Part shown: in pieces, positions 43,038 to 53,538 of the stretch
How positions within the stretch are numbered: position 1 is the first letter of the stretch
How the letters are laid out: every line of letters starts with the position of its first letter
From: Aquirhabdus parva
Lineage (GTDB): Bacteria; Pseudomonadota; Gammaproteobacteria; Pseudomonadales; Moraxellaceae
Reading direction: 5' to 3'
NCBI RefSeq assembly: GCF_003351745.1
Contig: NZ_CP031222.1
Span: forward strand, 2,090,207 to 2,154,206
DNA length: 64,000 nt
Notes under the pieces: generated by a model
Seen by the model: the letters and a program-made list of their open reading frames with translations, nothing else
Database searches by the model: none
What the model was told of the DNA's origin: nothing
Program-made: the position numbers and the translations under genes

Positions 43038-43811
43038 ATGAACCGCTCACAACTTTGGATTGCCTTTACGACGATCGTGATTAAAGAAGTTCGTCGTTTT
43101 ATGCGAATTTGGTCGCAAACTTTATTGCCTCCAGCAATCACGATGACTTTATATTTCGTTATTTTTGGAAATTTGGTCGGTAGCCAAATCGGCTCTACGC
43201 ATGGCGTCTCTTACATGCAGTACATCGTCCCAGGTCTAGTGATGATGGCGATCATTACCAATAGCTATTCCAACGTCGTTTCCAGCTTCTTCGGTGTCAA
43301 GTTCCAGCGCTCTATTGAAGAACTCTTGGTGAGTCCTGTATCGCATCATGTGGTCTTGCTCGGTTTCGTCATGGGTGGCGTCGCTCGTGGGCTTCTGGTT
43401 GCTATCATCGTGACGATTTTGTCGCTGTTTTTCACCCATCTGGGTATTCAACATGTGGGTATCGTTGTCTTTACGGCCTTTGTGACCGCCGTCTTGTTCT
43501 CGCTCGGTGGCTTTATTAACGCCGTGTATGCGCGTACTTTTGATGATGTGAGTATCGTCCCGACATTTGTGCTCACCCCTTTGACCTATCTGGGTGGTGT
43601 GTTCTACTCCATGGATCAGTTATCTCCATTCTGGAAGACGCTATCTCTGATCAACCCTATTGTTTATATGGTCAACGCCTTCCGTTATGGCATCTTGGGT
43701 GTCAGTGATGTAAACGTTTGGGCATCACTAGGGTTCATTAGTATTTTCTGCGTGGCAATGTATTTCTTTGCTTATCGCTTACTGCATAACGGTACAGGAA
43801 TGCGTGCATGA
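43038..43811 (+). CDS. ABC-2 type permease (YadH-like)
   Basis: 257 residues, six predicted helices, with the ABC-2 transporter patterns GVSYMQYIVPGLVMMAIITNSYSN and PLTYLGGVFYSMDQLSPFWK. Partner of the ATPase encoded just upstream. It overlaps the queF start by 4 nt, so the three genes are one transcript. Exported substrate not known. Confidence 0.92.
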   Translation: MNRSQLWIAFTTIVIKEVRRFMRIWSQTLLPPAITMTLYFVIFGNLVGSQIGSTHGVSYMQYIVPGLVMMAIITNSYSNVVSSFFGVKFQRSIEELLVSPVSHHVVLLGFVMGGVARGLLVAIIVTILSLFFTHLGIQHVGIVVFTAFVTAVLFSLGGFINAVYARTFDDVSIVPTFVLTPLTYLGGVFYSMDQLSPFWKTLSLINPIVYMVNAFRYGILGVSDVNVWASLGFISIFCVAMYFFAYRLLHNGTGMRA

Positions 43812-44635
43812 GTGTTAATGATTCTGCGCTGGGTCAAGAAACAGTCTATCCAGATCACTACAACCCCACTTTGCTTTTCCCGATTGCGCGTGCCGAAGGG
43901 CGCGCGTTATTAGGCGCTACTTATCCAGAGACCGTCAATCAAGGGGTAGATATCTGGCATATCTTTGAACTCTCTTGGTTAGATCGATCTGGTAAACCTG
44001 TTGTGGCGGTGGGTCGTATGACCTTGCCCGCAGACTCGCCCTATCTGATTGAATCAAAGTCTCTGAAACTCTATTTTAATAGTTTAAACTTTGAGACCTT
44101 TGCTGATCCTGATGCATTCCTTGCAGTCGTGATTAAAGACCTCTCTGCAGCAGCGCAGGCACCAGTGCAACTAGAACTTCTGGGTGTTGATGAACTTACC
44201 ACTCACTTACCTCAGGGTATTTATCTTGATGGGTTAGCCACCACGCAATCACCCTCTCCCACTGAACCCGATGCCAGTTTATTGATGCTGGCTGAGGGTA
44301 CATCCGAGATCGTTGAGGAAACGCTCTACTCGAATCTATTGCGTAGTAACTGCCCTGTCACTGGGCAACCCGATTGGGGCACCGTTTTTATACGTTATCG
44401 TGGAGCAAAGCTCTGTCAAAGTAGCTTATTGACCTATATCATCTCGTACCGTAAACATAGCGGTTTTCACGAGCAATGTGTTGAGCAAATCTTTGCTGAC
44501 ATTTGGCAATATCTAAAACCCGAAGCACTGGCAGTACACGCCCAATACACAAGGCGCGGTGGACTCGATATCAATCCTTGTAGGACCTCAGATTTGCGCT
44601 GGCTTCCGCAAGTGACTCGACTGGCTCGGCAATAA
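43808..44635 (+). CDS. queF: NADPH-dependent 7-cyano-7-deazaguanine reductase
   Basis: Reduces preQ0 to preQ1 in queuosine synthesis. The 275-residue two-domain (YqcD-type) form: the catalytic Cys lies in LLRSNCPVTGQPDWG and the NADPH-binding region in the first half (ESKSLKLYFNSLNFETF). SYRKHSGFHEQCVEQIF is conserved. Overlaps the ABC permease gene; no other queuosine genes in the window. Confidence 0.95.
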   Translation: MSVNDSALGQETVYPDHYNPTLLFPIARAEGRALLGATYPETVNQGVDIWHIFELSWLDRSGKPVVAVGRMTLPADSPYLIESKSLKLYFNSLNFETFADPDAFLAVVIKDLSAAAQAPVQLELLGVDELTTHLPQGIYLDGLATTQSPSPTEPDASLLMLAEGTSEIVEETLYSNLLRSNCPVTGQPDWGTVFIRYRGAKLCQSSLLTYIISYRKHSGFHEQCVEQIFADIWQYLKPEALAVHAQYTRRGGLDINPCRTSDLRWLPQVTRLARQ

Positions 44636-44806
44636 TTTGACTCGACAAGCTCAGCTTGAAACAACAGAATAGCGTGCGCTTAAAAAGCTACCGTCACCAA
44701 TAGCGAGGGGGCTCTATTTTTATTTGATACTTTTTATTTAAAATCAAGTATCTAAATTTAGAACAAGCTATATTTTTTATAAAGACATCTTTAAGAGGAA
44801 AGACTT

Positions 44807-45469
44807 ATGACAGCTTATTTTGGTTTTACACCGTCAGAAACACTAAAAAGCAATATCGAAAAAGCGTTGGTACAGGCCAAAACACCGTCAACCGAACCTT
44901 TATATGTCATTCGTGACCTCGTATCACTCGGCATTACGGATGAACTGATTGACAACGTTCTCGTGCAATTGGTTCATATGCTTCCGCCTAGCGACAAAAA
45001 AGAAACCATGGAAAAGCTCGCTAACTTTATTAAAAGCACTGTTCACGTCCTCATGAAACAACTCCTAAATAAAGACCCGAATGAACAAGTGCTCAAATCA
45101 ACTGAATTCCTGGCACTCAGCAGCAATACCCATGAAGGGCAACTTAAAGTGGGTACCGTTCTGCCAGATGCATTAGTTGCACAGATGAAAGCTTCATTTG
45201 CTGAAGTTTTTGCAGGCAATGGCAAAGCGGTACGTCCAGCTCTTGCGGAACAATTCAAATTGTTCTCTGATGTCATGATCAAGCACTTCATGGTTGATTT
45301 TAACCAAACGCTGGATCTGGGCATGTTCAAACGTAAAGCATCTAGCCTTGCACAAAGTGGGATCACAAAGGCATTGCACGTTGCGATCGATAAACTCGTT
45401 CCTAGCTTAACCCAAGACGAACTACTGGCATTCACTAAGCATTACGATGCGTTGATCTACACCGCGTAA
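44807..45469 (+). CDS. Hypothetical protein
   Basis: 220 residues, predicted mostly helical and soluble; begins MTAYFGFTPSETLKSNIEKAL. AGAGGAAAG is well placed before the ATG. It is free of Cys except none seen, and has regular Leu spacing (LIDNVLVQLVHMLPPSDKKETMEKL). I do not recognise a family. Located between queF and rodA with its own upstream space of 170 bp. Confidence 0.65.
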   Translation: MTAYFGFTPSETLKSNIEKALVQAKTPSTEPLYVIRDLVSLGITDELIDNVLVQLVHMLPPSDKKETMEKLANFIKSTVHVLMKQLLNKDPNEQVLKSTEFLALSSNTHEGQLKVGTVLPDALVAQMKASFAEVFAGNGKAVRPALAEQFKLFSDVMIKHFMVDFNQTLDLGMFKRKASSLAQSGITKALHVAIDKLVPSLTQDELLAFTKHYDALIYTA

Positions 45470-45506
45470 GAACTCACCCACGGAAGTCGCTTTAGGTTGC
45501 TCAAAC

Positions 45507-46649
45507 ATGTCTGATTATCATCACTACCGCTTTTTGCGTTACGCGCCGCGCGATGGTACAACCATGCAAATGCAGCCTGGGCGATGGACGCGAATGCATC
45601 TCGACCCATGGCTATTGGGATTACTCTTAATAGCAGCAACTTTTGGTTTGATTGTCCTTTATAGTGCTTCTGGACAAGATGCAGACATGGTCACACGCCA
45701 AGCCATTAGTTTCGGCATGGCATTTGTGGTCATGATTACACTGGCCCAAGTACCGCCCAAGATGTATGAAGCTTTTTCTCCGTGGTTCTTCGCCATGGGG
45801 CTCGTTCTATTGATTATGGTCGCATTGATTGGACAAGTCTCTTTAGGTGCAAGGCGCTGGCTAGGTGTCCCCGGTTTATTTCGCTTCCAACCCTCTGAGT
45901 TTCTCAAACTCGCCATGCCGATGATGATGGCGTGGTATTTATCTGGGCGAGTTCTACCTCCCAGTTGGAAGGTCGTACTGACTGGCTTACTGCTCATCGC
46001 TATCCCTGCGGGTTTGATTGCCAAGCAACCCGACCTGGGTACAGCTATTCTGGTGAGCGCCAGCGGCTTGTTTGTGCTTTTCCTCGGTGGACTGCCTTGG
46101 TGGATGATTGGCGGCTGTGTCGTCGCTCTTGGCGCAGCATTACCCATCGCATGGGAATTCCTACTCCATGATTATCAAAAACAACGCGTTTTAACCCTAT
46201 TCGATCCAGAAGCGGACGCCTTAGGTACGGGCTGGAATATTATTCAGTCTAAAACCGCTATTGGCTCAGGCGGTTTAATGGGTAAAGGTTACCTGCAAGG
46301 TACCCAATCTCACCTGCAATTCCTGCCTGAAGGACATACCGACTTCGTTATCGCGGCCTTTTCTGAAGAGTTCGGCTTAGTCGGCGTCACCCTCCTTCTT
46401 CTTCTATATAGTGCATTAGTAGGCCGCGCACTATTTATTGCTTTTGAAACATCCAGCACCTATGGCCGTTTGCTAGGGGGTGCGATTGCTATGTCGTTTT
46501 TTGTCTATGTTTTTGTGAATGTCGGTATGGTGAGTGGTATTCTGCCTGTCGTAGGTGTACCACTGCCTTTTATTAGCTACGGCGGTACGGCATTGATTAC
46601 ATTGATGAGTGGGTTTGGACTACTCATGTCCATTCGAACTCACCGCTAG
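45507..46649 (+). CDS. rodA: Peptidoglycan glycosyltransferase RodA
   Basis: SEDS-family polymerase for cell-wall elongation, working with PBP2 and MreBCD. 380 residues with about ten helices. GARRWLGVPGLFRFQPSEFLKLAMP, LIAKQPDLGTAILV and C-terminal GVPLPFISYGGTALITLMSGFG are the family hallmarks. The N-terminal 30 residues are a cytoplasmic extension. Followed by mltB and rlpA, but mrdA (PBP2) is not adjacent in the window. Confidence 0.95.
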   Translation: MSDYHHYRFLRYAPRDGTTMQMQPGRWTRMHLDPWLLGLLLIAATFGLIVLYSASGQDADMVTRQAISFGMAFVVMITLAQVPPKMYEAFSPWFFAMGLVLLIMVALIGQVSLGARRWLGVPGLFRFQPSEFLKLAMPMMMAWYLSGRVLPPSWKVVLTGLLLIAIPAGLIAKQPDLGTAILVSASGLFVLFLGGLPWWMIGGCVVALGAALPIAWEFLLHDYQKQRVLTLFDPEADALGTGWNIIQSKTAIGSGGLMGKGYLQGTQSHLQFLPEGHTDFVIAAFSEEFGLVGVTLLLLLYSALVGRALFIAFETSSTYGRLLGGAIAMSFFVYVFVNVGMVSGILPVVGVPLPFISYGGTALITLMSGFGLLMSIRTHR

Positions 46650-46744
46650 TCATCGAAAAATCTCTAGTTAAGATTTTCATACGATATTTACAGCTTATTA
46701 ATAGATACAGATAGCGGTGCTCGCCGCCTTTGAGGGATTCCAAA

Positions 46745-47767
46745 TTGAATCACATTAAATTTATAACAACTATGGTTGCATCCGTTGCGCTTAGCACTAG
46801 TGCTTATGCTGGGGATTTTGATTCAGATCCCGCATATCCCGCCTTTCGCGATCAGATGGTCCGCCAATATCAATTTGCACCAGAAGATGTTGATAACATC
46901 ATGATCAATGCCCATCTGAAACCCAATATTCTGGCGGTGATGGCAAAACCTGGCGAAAGCAAAGAATGGTATCAATACCAACCGCAATTTATTACCGAAG
47001 CCACAATTAATAAAGGCCTCGCATTTCAGACAACCTATATAGAAGCTTTAAATCGTGCTGAAAGCACCTATGGTGTACCTGCTGAGATCATTTTAGGGAT
47101 ATTAGGCGTAGAAACTGGCTTTGGCGGTCATAAAGGCTCTTTTCAAGCCTTAGACGCCTTGTCGACCTTAGCATTTAAGGATACACGTCGCCCCGACTAC
47201 TTTAAGCAGGAACTGGCTGAACTCCTCGTCTTTGCACGAGATGAAAAAATTGATGTGACCACAATCAAATCCTCCTATGCAGGCGCGATTGGCTATCCTC
47301 AATTTATGCCCAGCAATATTCGCCAGTATGGTGTTGATTTTGACGGTAGTGGGCGTATAGACCTCGTTAATAGTCCTATCGATGCAATTGGCTCTATCGC
47401 TAACTATTTAGCCTCCCATGGATGGCAAAAAGGAAAACCGATCGGTTATCGCGCCAAGTATGAAGGCACTGATGATAATCTCATCATTACCAAGGATCTG
47501 ACCCAGCCTCGTCCAGCAAGTGAGCTATTTGCACTGGGACTGACACCGATTACCGCACCAGTAGCACCGACCGATCTCGTTTGTGGCGTGCGCTTAATGG
47601 GGGATACAGGCCCGCTATACTGGTTTACCTATCCAAACTATCAAGTGATTACGACTTATAATCGCAGTCGCTTGTATGCAACAGCGGTTTGGCAGTTAGG
47701 TGCAGCCATCCGTGCCAGAGGAGCTAAACTGGTCATGCCTGACCTAGATGCGGCGAAAACGCCATAA
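46745..47767 (+). CDS. mltB: Lytic murein transglycosylase B
   Basis: 340 residues from TTG 46745, which has GAGGGA 7 nt upstream (a frame from TTG 46730 would overlap that site). Signal peptide ends TSAYA. The catalytic Glu lies in ILGVETGFGGHKGSF; AGAIGYPQFMPSNIRQYGVDFDGSGRIDL and IANYLASHGWQKGKPI are MltB hallmarks. No lipobox, so it appears periplasmic and soluble, unlike E. coli MltB. Cleaves the glycan to 1,6-anhydro products. Confidence 0.92.
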   Translation: MNHIKFITTMVASVALSTSAYAGDFDSDPAYPAFRDQMVRQYQFAPEDVDNIMINAHLKPNILAVMAKPGESKEWYQYQPQFITEATINKGLAFQTTYIEALNRAESTYGVPAEIILGILGVETGFGGHKGSFQALDALSTLAFKDTRRPDYFKQELAELLVFARDEKIDVTTIKSSYAGAIGYPQFMPSNIRQYGVDFDGSGRIDLVNSPIDAIGSIANYLASHGWQKGKPIGYRAKYEGTDDNLIITKDLTQPRPASELFALGLTPITAPVAPTDLVCGVRLMGDTGPLYWFTYPNYQVITTYNRSRLYATAVWQLGAAIRARGAKLVMPDLDAAKTP

Positions 47768-48015
47768 AAATCTTCTCGCAGTCGGCCAAAAAATCAACAA
47801 ATTTTGATTTTTGAAATATATTGTTACTATTTTGTTCAAAAAAACAGCACAAATGATGCCGTTATGTAAAAACATCCCATATTCGGGCATTTTTTTAGAC
47901 AATTTCGGATTTGGACAGTAGGATGTGTCTTCATTGCTACATTTTATATTAAGCCAAACTTGAAGATGGTGGTTGATAGCAACATCCAGCAACCGCCTTC
48001 CAAAGGAGCATGTTT

Positions 48016-48675
48016 ATGCGAATAACACTGACAACGCTAGCTGTACTCGTAACACTGACTACTTCTGCTCATGCAGAATTAGTACAATCGCAATCGCTGA
48101 CAACGCCATTCGATGTACCGAGCCTTGCGTCCAATGCACTTTCACGTGATAGCAAAACCGTGAATGCAACTACACTCGCTCTCGCAACGACACCAACGCT
48201 TGCCACCACACGCGATACAACGAGTTCAGACAACGTCGCAGTTGCCGCAAATGCAAATACTGTGGTTAAAGTCACTAACATTGATTCATCATCCGATGAC
48301 AATGATCAACGTAGCGACAATCTCAGCGTTTTAGATCGTTTGAGTTCTGTGGCTAACGACACCGTTCGTAAGTTTAAACAAACCGGTATTGCTTCATGGT
48401 ACGGTCATCAGTTTAACGGTCGTAAAACCGCTACTGGTGAACGTTTTGACATGAATGCAATGACTGCTGCGCATCGTTCGCTGCCTCTTGCCTGTTTTAT
48501 TCGTGTCACCAACAAAGACAATGGTAAAAGCGTTATTGTAAAAGTCAACGACCGTGGCCCTTACTCAGGTAACCGGATCCTTGACCTTTCTTATGGCGCT
48601 GCTGAAAAACTGGGTATCGTCAATAAAGGCATGGGTAACGTCACCATTGAACGTGTAAGCGGCCCTAACCAATAA
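48016..48675 (+). CDS. rlpA: Septal ring RlpA-family protein
   Basis: 219 residues from ATG 48016 (AGGAG 7 nt upstream; ATG 48010 is too close to it). Signal peptide ends SAHA. A Thr/Ala/Asp-rich linker of about 100 residues precedes the double-psi beta-barrel: TGIASWYGHQFNGRKTATGE, MTAAHRSLPL, VKVNDRGPYSGNRILDLSYGAA. The conserved Asp and His of active RlpA are present. No C-terminal SPOR domain and no lipobox. Probably a glycan-strand lytic enzyme. Confidence 0.9.
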   Translation: MRITLTTLAVLVTLTTSAHAELVQSQSLTTPFDVPSLASNALSRDSKTVNATTLALATTPTLATTRDTTSSDNVAVAANANTVVKVTNIDSSSDDNDQRSDNLSVLDRLSSVANDTVRKFKQTGIASWYGHQFNGRKTATGERFDMNAMTAAHRSLPLACFIRVTNKDNGKSVIVKVNDRGPYSGNRILDLSYGAAEKLGIVNKGMGNVTIERVSGPNQ

Positions 48676-48700
48676 TTCAATGTAATAAGCGATTATCACG

Positions 48701-48728
48701 AAAACCGCCCTTTAGAGGCGGTTTTTTT
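48701..48728 (+). terminator. Intrinsic terminator of rlpA
   Basis: AAAACCGCC (48701-48709) pairs with GGCGGTTTT (48717-48725), 7-nt loop, followed by T residues. Confidence 0.85.
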
Positions 48729-48779
48729 GTATATGCGCTATGATAGAGCACTAAAGAATATAGGGATAGGGAGAATCAC

Positions 48780-49226
48780 ATGCGGACCTTACAGAACTGG
48801 CTTGATGAATACAGTATCAGCCACCAGAATTCGCTCAATAAAAAAATCCACTGGGTCTGCGTGCCGCTCATCACTGCAAGCTTAATTGGGATCATCTGGA
48901 GCATAAACCCCGTTGCAACACTCCTCATCCTCGTTTTGATGATGATATTCTATGCTCGCCTCTCTATCCCTTTATTCTTCGTTATGGCGGTGTTTTCGGC
49001 AATCGTTGTGGTGTTCATCACCATACTCGCTGGGCCGCTGATTACAGCCTTCTCATCACCAATTTGGTTTTATATCGGTCTATTTGTTATCGGCTGGATT
49101 GGACAGTTCTACGGCCATAAAGTCGAGGGCAAAAAACCCTCTTTCTTTAAAGATCTACAATTTTTGTTGATTGGACCGGCTTGGTGCGCAAGCTATCTCA
49201 TGAAAAAAATTAAACTCACGCCCTAA
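48780..49226 (+). CDS. Mpo1-like (DUF962) membrane protein
   Basis: 148 residues with four hydrophobic segments. The N-terminal WLDEYSISHQNSLNKKIHWVCVPL and C-terminal WIGQFYGHKVEGKKPSFFKDLQFLLIGP, with conserved His residues, define the DUF962/YGL010w family. Yeast Mpo1 is an Fe(II)-dependent dioxygenase of 2-hydroxy fatty acids. The bacterial role is not established. Confidence 0.88.
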   Translation: MRTLQNWLDEYSISHQNSLNKKIHWVCVPLITASLIGIIWSINPVATLLILVLMMIFYARLSIPLFFVMAVFSAIVVVFITILAGPLITAFSSPIWFYIGLFVIGWIGQFYGHKVEGKKPSFFKDLQFLLIGPAWCASYLMKKIKLTP

Positions 49227-49255
49227 CTCCTAGAAACAACATTTGCAACCATAAA

Positions 49256-49280
49256 AAAAGACATCTAAATGATGTCTTTT
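49256..49280. terminator. Bidirectional terminator
   Basis: AAAAGACATC (49256-49265) pairs with GATGTCTTTT (49271-49280) with a 5-nt loop, between convergent genes ending at 49226 and 49304. Confidence 0.85.
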
Positions 49281-49303
49281 TTATGCTCTGTACAGGCTAT
49301 ATA

Positions 49304-49891
49304 TTAATTTGTTCGATGTGATGTCGCTTCAATACGAACAACTTGAGGTTTGGTCAGATAAAACTCCGCATCCGCACCATAAACACTCTGTAGATAATCG
49401 ATATTCGTTGGTGGAGCGACATAAACCTGATCGACGTTACCCGCCCATTTAAAACTGTAATTTTCGGCACCAAATGGAATTTCTATACCGGAGTTAGCAA
49501 CCCCATTAGGGACACCTGCGACATCAGAAACACCTAATGAACGAATCCTTTGCTCAACACCCGATAAAAGTGGGTTATTTAAGCCCTCTGGGGACTCTAC
49601 CAACACTGACTGTGCATTTTCAAAAGCGGTCGCAGACGTAGCGTCTGAATTGCCAGCCGCAGCAGACTGACGGTCAGCTTCTTTCTTGGTGAGATAGGGA
49701 GACTTGATCGGCACATCCAGAAATTTGGTATCTAATTCAGCATCGGTCAATTGTGACGCAGCGTGAACGGGTGCGAACGTGGTTGCAGAAGCAATCATGA
49801 CGGCGATAGATAACTTTTTCACGAATACGGAGTAGTTTTTTGATTTTAGAAAATCACTCTCCGCGTCCTTCATTCGAGGGGACACTTCCAT
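49304..49891 (-). CDS. Hypothetical exported protein
   Basis: 195 residues from ATG 49891 with CAGGAG upstream. A rather long polar n-region precedes a hydrophobic core (LSIAVMIASATTFAP) and a VHAA cleavage site, so export is likely; ATG 49873 would give a more ordinary signal. The mature part is polar with no Cys. Family not recognised. Lies between two terminators, so monocistronic. Confidence 0.65.
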   Translation of the reverse strand: MEVSPRMKDAESDFLKSKNYSVFVKKLSIAVMIASATTFAPVHAASQLTDAELDTKFLDVPIKSPYLTKKEADRQSAAAGNSDATSATAFENAQSVLVESPEGLNNPLLSGVEQRIRSLGVSDVAGVPNGVANSGIEIPFGAENYSFKWAGNVDQVYVAPPTNIDYLQSVYGADAEFYLTKPQVVRIEATSHRTN

Positions 49892-50018
49892 TTTGCTAGA
49901 CTCCTGTCCAAGCACAACAACGCTGAGGAATTATTATATTGTTTAATGAATCTATCAAATATTATACAAACACGCAACCGAAGAGATCATTATTAATGTA
50001 GCGTATTCTGAAAATAAA

Positions 50019-50044
50019 AAAAGACGAAGATCACTTCGTCTTTT
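50019..50044 (-). terminator. Intrinsic terminator of clpB
   Basis: AAAAGACGAAG (50019-50029) pairs with CTTCGTCTTTT (50034-50044), 4-nt loop, T-rich on the minus strand; about 50 bp beyond the clpB stop. Confidence 0.8.
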
Positions 50045-50093
50045 CATTTGCTTCTAATCACTTAACAAACCAAATAGTTAACCATTTAGTTCA

Positions 50094-52676
50094 TTAATGG
50101 AATCGAGCGCGTTCAAACTTTAATGAATTACTCTGATCCGAATCAGCACTGACAGTAATGGTATCACCAGCACCAAACTCACCCGATAAAATACGCGAAG
50201 CCAGCGGGTTTTCAATCTCGGCTTGAATCGCGCGTTTCAATGGGCGGGCACCAAACACTGGGTCATAGCCAACCTTAACCAATTGATCAAATGCAGAATC
50301 ATCAAGCACTAAATCAATCTCACGATCCGCCAAACGCTGACGTAAACGATCCAGTTGAATATCCGCAATCCCTCTGATCTGACTTTGGCCCAATTGATGG
50401 AAAACAACCACTTCATCAATCCGGTTGATAAACTCTGGGCGGAAATGTTCCCCAACCGCCTCCATAACAACCGCTTTGACCTGATCAGCAGGAGCATCGT
50501 CTCCCAGCTCGCGTATAGCAGCCGAACCTAGATTACTGGTCATGATTATCACAGTATTTTTGAAGTCTACAGTACGGCCTTGTGAGTCCGTCAAACGCCC
50601 ATCATCCAAAACCTGCAATAAGATATTGAAGACATCGGGATGAGCTTTCTCAACCTCATCAAGCAGCACGACACTATAAGGCTTACGACGCACTGCCTCA
50701 GTCAGCGTCCCACCCTCTTCATAACCGACATATCCTGGAGGGGCACCGACCAAACGACTGACAGAGTGTTTCTCCATAAACTCACTCATGTCGATTCGAA
50801 TCATGGCATCATCGCTGTCAAACAAAAAGTTCGCCAAGGCTTTGCTAAGTTCGGTTTTACCCACACCCGTTGCTCCCAAAAAGAGGAACGAGCCACTAGG
50901 ACGATTCGGATCTGACAATCCAGCACGTGAACGACGTACCGCATTAGAAACTGCAACAACAGCTTCGTTCTGCCCTACGACTCGTTTATGCAGCTCAGTT
51001 TCCATATGTAAGAGCTTCTCGCGCTCACCCTGAATCATTTTACTGACAGGAATACCCGTAGCCGCACTAACGACTTCCGCAATCTCCTGATCAGTCACTT
51101 TATTGCGCAGCAGGGTTGGTTTTTCTGCATCTTCATCTTTTTGCCCTTGTGCCAATTGTTTATTCAGCTCAGGAATCACACCATGTTGCAGACGAGCCAT
51201 TTCGGCATAGTTGCCTTCCCGCTCAGCCTTTGCAAAAGCAATACGCGCATTTTCGAGGTCTTCGAGAATTTGTTTACCACCTTTATCAATTGCCTTTTCT
51301 GCAAGCCAAACCTCATTTAAATCTGCATACTCTTTTTCCAACTGTTCAATCTGAGTATCGATCAAACGCAATTGACTACGTGCATCCTCATCATTTTTGA
51401 GGACTTCACGTTCCATCTTTAACTGAATTAAACGGCGCTCAAGCTTATCCATAACCTCAGGTTTACTGTCCATCTCCATACGCAGACGACTCGCCGCCTC
51501 ATCAATCAGATCAATCGCTTTATCCGGTAAGTTGCGATCGGTAATGTATCGATGCGACATCCGTGCAGCTGCAATAATCGCCGAATCTTGAATTTCGACT
51601 TTATGATGCAATTCATAACGCTCTTTTAAACCGCGTAAAATTGCAATCGTATCGGCAACGGAAGGTTCATCAACAATCACTTTTTGGAAACGACGCTCAA
51701 GCGCAGCATCTTTCTCAATATACTGACGATATTCGTCCAAGGTTGTGGCACCAACGCAGTGCAACTCACCACGTGCCAGTGCGGGTTTGAGCATATTGCC
51801 CGCGTCCATCGCACCATCGGCTTTACCAGCACCAACCAAAGTATGCAGTTCATCAATAAACAAGATGACCTGCCCTTCTTGTTTGGCCAAATCGTTTAAG
51901 ACTGACTTTAAACGCTCTTCAAATTCACCGCGGAATTTTGCGCCTGCAATCAAAGCACCGAGATCTAAAGACAACACCTTCTTATTTTTCAATCCTTCCG
52001 GCACTTCACCATTGACGATACGTTGGGCAAGACCTTCCACAATTGCTGTTTTACCTACACCTGGCTCACCAATGAGCACAGGGTTATTTTTGGTGCGACG
52101 TGCAAGCACTTGAATGGTGCGTCGAATTTCATCATCACGACCAATCACCGGATCAAGTTTCCCTGCTAGAGCACGCTCAGTCAGATCAATCGTATATTTA
52201 GAAAGAGCCTCACGTTGATCTTCTGCATTATTGCTATTCACTTTGCTATCCCCTCGAACTTGCTCAATCACAGCACGTAAACGCTTGGCATCACTACCAG
52301 CAGCCTCAATGATTTTCTTGGTTTCACCTTGTTCAGCGAGTGCTAGCAGTGCCCACTCACTGGCAATATAATCATCACCAGCTTTTTGGGCAAAGCTATC
52401 CGCAAGATTCAAGATTCTGACCGCTTGAGGGGTCAAGTTAATATCGCCATTTGGTGTTGCTAATTTTGGTGCATCAGCAATGGCTTGACGCAAACGCGAC
52501 TGCAGCGTTTGTATATTTGCACCCGCTTGAGTGAGCAAACTGACATTCGCTGGCTCGTCCAGCAGACTTGCTAAAATGTGTATTGCTTCAATCCCTGTAT
52601 GATCAAGACCTGCCGCAAGGGATTGAGCATTGGATAACGCTTGTTGCAACCGATCTGTAAACTTTTCAAAACGCAT
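50094..52676 (-). CDS. clpB: ClpB disaggregase
   Basis: 860 residues. Domains in order: N-terminal Clp_N repeats, AAA-1 with Walker [19 protein letters not shown], the long coiled-coil middle domain (about 410-525), AAA-2 with [18 protein letters not shown] and the C-terminal D2-small domain. ClpB resolubilises aggregates with DnaK. An upstream sigma-32-type promoter (52751-52779) fits heat control. Terminator follows. Confidence 0.98.
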   Translation of the reverse strand: MRFEKFTDRLQQALSNAQSLAAGLDHTGIEAIHILASLLDEPANVSLLTQAGANIQTLQSRLRQAIADAPKLATPNGDINLTPQAVRILNLADSFAQKAGDDYIASEWALLALAEQGETKKIIEAAGSDAKRLRAVIEQVRGDSKVNSNNAEDQREALSKYTIDLTERALAGKLDPVIGRDDEIRRTIQVLARRTKNNPVLIGEPGVGKTAIVEGLAQRIVNGEVPEGLKNKKVLSLDLGALIAGAKFRGEFEERLKSVLNDLAKQEGQVILFIDELHTLVGAGKADGAMDAGNMLKPALARGELHCVGATTLDEYRQYIEKDAALERRFQKVIVDEPSVADTIAILRGLKERYELHHKVEIQDSAIIAAARMSHRYITDRNLPDKAIDLIDEAASRLRMEMDSKPEVMDKLERRLIQLKMEREVLKNDEDARSQLRLIDTQIEQLEKEYADLNEVWLAEKAIDKGGKQILEDLENARIAFAKAEREGNYAEMARLQHGVIPELNKQLAQGQKDEDAEKPTLLRNKVTDQEIAEVVSAATGIPVSKMIQGEREKLLHMETELHKRVVGQNEAVVAVSNAVRRSRAGLSDPNRPSGSFLFLGATGVGKTELSKALANFLFDSDDAMIRIDMSEFMEKHSVSRLVGAPPGYVGYEEGGTLTEAVRRKPYSVVLLDEVEKAHPDVFNILLQVLDDGRLTDSQGRTVDFKNTVIIMTSNLGSAAIRELGDDAPADQVKAVVMEAVGEHFRPEFINRIDEVVVFHQLGQSQIRGIADIQLDRLRQRLADREIDLVLDDSAFDQLVKVGYDPVFGARPLKRAIQAEIENPLASRILSGEFGAGDTITVSADSDQSNSLKFERARFH

Positions 52677-52750
52677 ATATTTTCCTCATCAGCTGTGAAG
52701 CGGTGCCACAATTGGACAACCGCACTCTTTTATGATTTGAGATAATCTAT

Positions 52751-52779
52751 AAATGCGTAGTAATAGTGCTTTTTTCAAG
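52751..52779 (-). promoter_or_regulatory. Heat-shock (sigma-32 type) promoter of clpB
   Basis: On the minus strand CTTGAAA (52773-52779) matches the -35 consensus fully; after 14 bp ACGCATTT (52751-52758) matches the -10 at six of eight positions. It lies about 75 bp upstream of the ATG. Confidence 0.6.
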
Positions 52780-52810
52780 CACCTATATATAAAAAAATTC
52801 AAATTTATAC

Positions 52811-52834
52811 AAAAAAAAGAGCCATTGCGGCTCG
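52811..52834 (-). terminator. Intrinsic terminator
   Basis: GAGCC (52819-52823) pairs with GGCTC (52829-52833), preceded on the plus strand by eight A residues that read as a T-tract on the minus strand. Serves the gene ending at 52925. Confidence 0.65.
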
Positions 52835-52924
52835 ATTACAGACTATAGATTTCGAAAGTAAAATAATGATTTCACGTATGAATAAAGATTAAATGCATTC
52901 AATATGTAAAAAAGACTGTTCGGT

Positions 52925-53395
52925 TCAACGAAGACTCATGACATAACGTTTTTTATCAATCTCAGGCTCGGTTGTTGTCGAGGCTTGACTTGGCTCTGGC
53001 TCTTTTGCACTCATCGCAGAAGCGACAGAATTGCCTATGGAACGTAGCAATGACACTGAATTCGTCGACGCAGTCGACGCAGCAGTTGGCTCAGGTGCAG
53101 GCTGATGAGTCGGGTGAGCATGATCCGAAGCAGGATGGTGTAGTACAGGAACAATGGATGCATAAGCCTCATCACCATGCCCTAAGCGACCAAACCGAGA
53201 CCGTAAAGTAAGAGATAGCATGATCAACTCATCGTTCTCTAAATCCGTGTCATCAAACTCCTCAGCAATATCCAGCATTGCTGATTGATATTCAAAATCA
53301 GTCAGAAACCGTTCTATTTGTACTGATTGATTGTGCATCTTGCGCATCAACAACTTGAATCGTCCTAGTTCTTGCAATTGATCACGATTTAACAT
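52925..53395 (-). CDS. Hypothetical protein
   Basis: 156 residues from ATG 53395 with GGGG upstream. The first 90 residues are helical and charged (LGRFKLLMRKMHNQSVQIERFL, DIAEEFDDTDLENDELIMLSLTLRSRFGRLG), the rest is a low-complexity Pro/Ala/Ser/Thr linker ending KKRYVMSLR. No signal or membrane segment. Family not recognised. Monocistronic with its own terminator. Confidence 0.65.
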   Translation of the reverse strand: MLNRDQLQELGRFKLLMRKMHNQSVQIERFLTDFEYQSAMLDIAEEFDDTDLENDELIMLSLTLRSRFGRLGHGDEAYASIVPVLHHPASDHAHPTHQPAPEPTAASTASTNSVSLLRSIGNSVASAMSAKEPEPSQASTTTEPEIDKKRYVMSLR

Positions 53396-53538
53396 CAATA
53401 TCCCCTAAATTTTGTTTATGAAGGATAAACAGTGCGTTACCCACACAAAAAATTTATATCACGGGAAACAACAAGCAATTCACATACCAACTATTGACTT
53501 TCTGTAATTAGTGATAATTAGTTCACAATTTCTCATAA

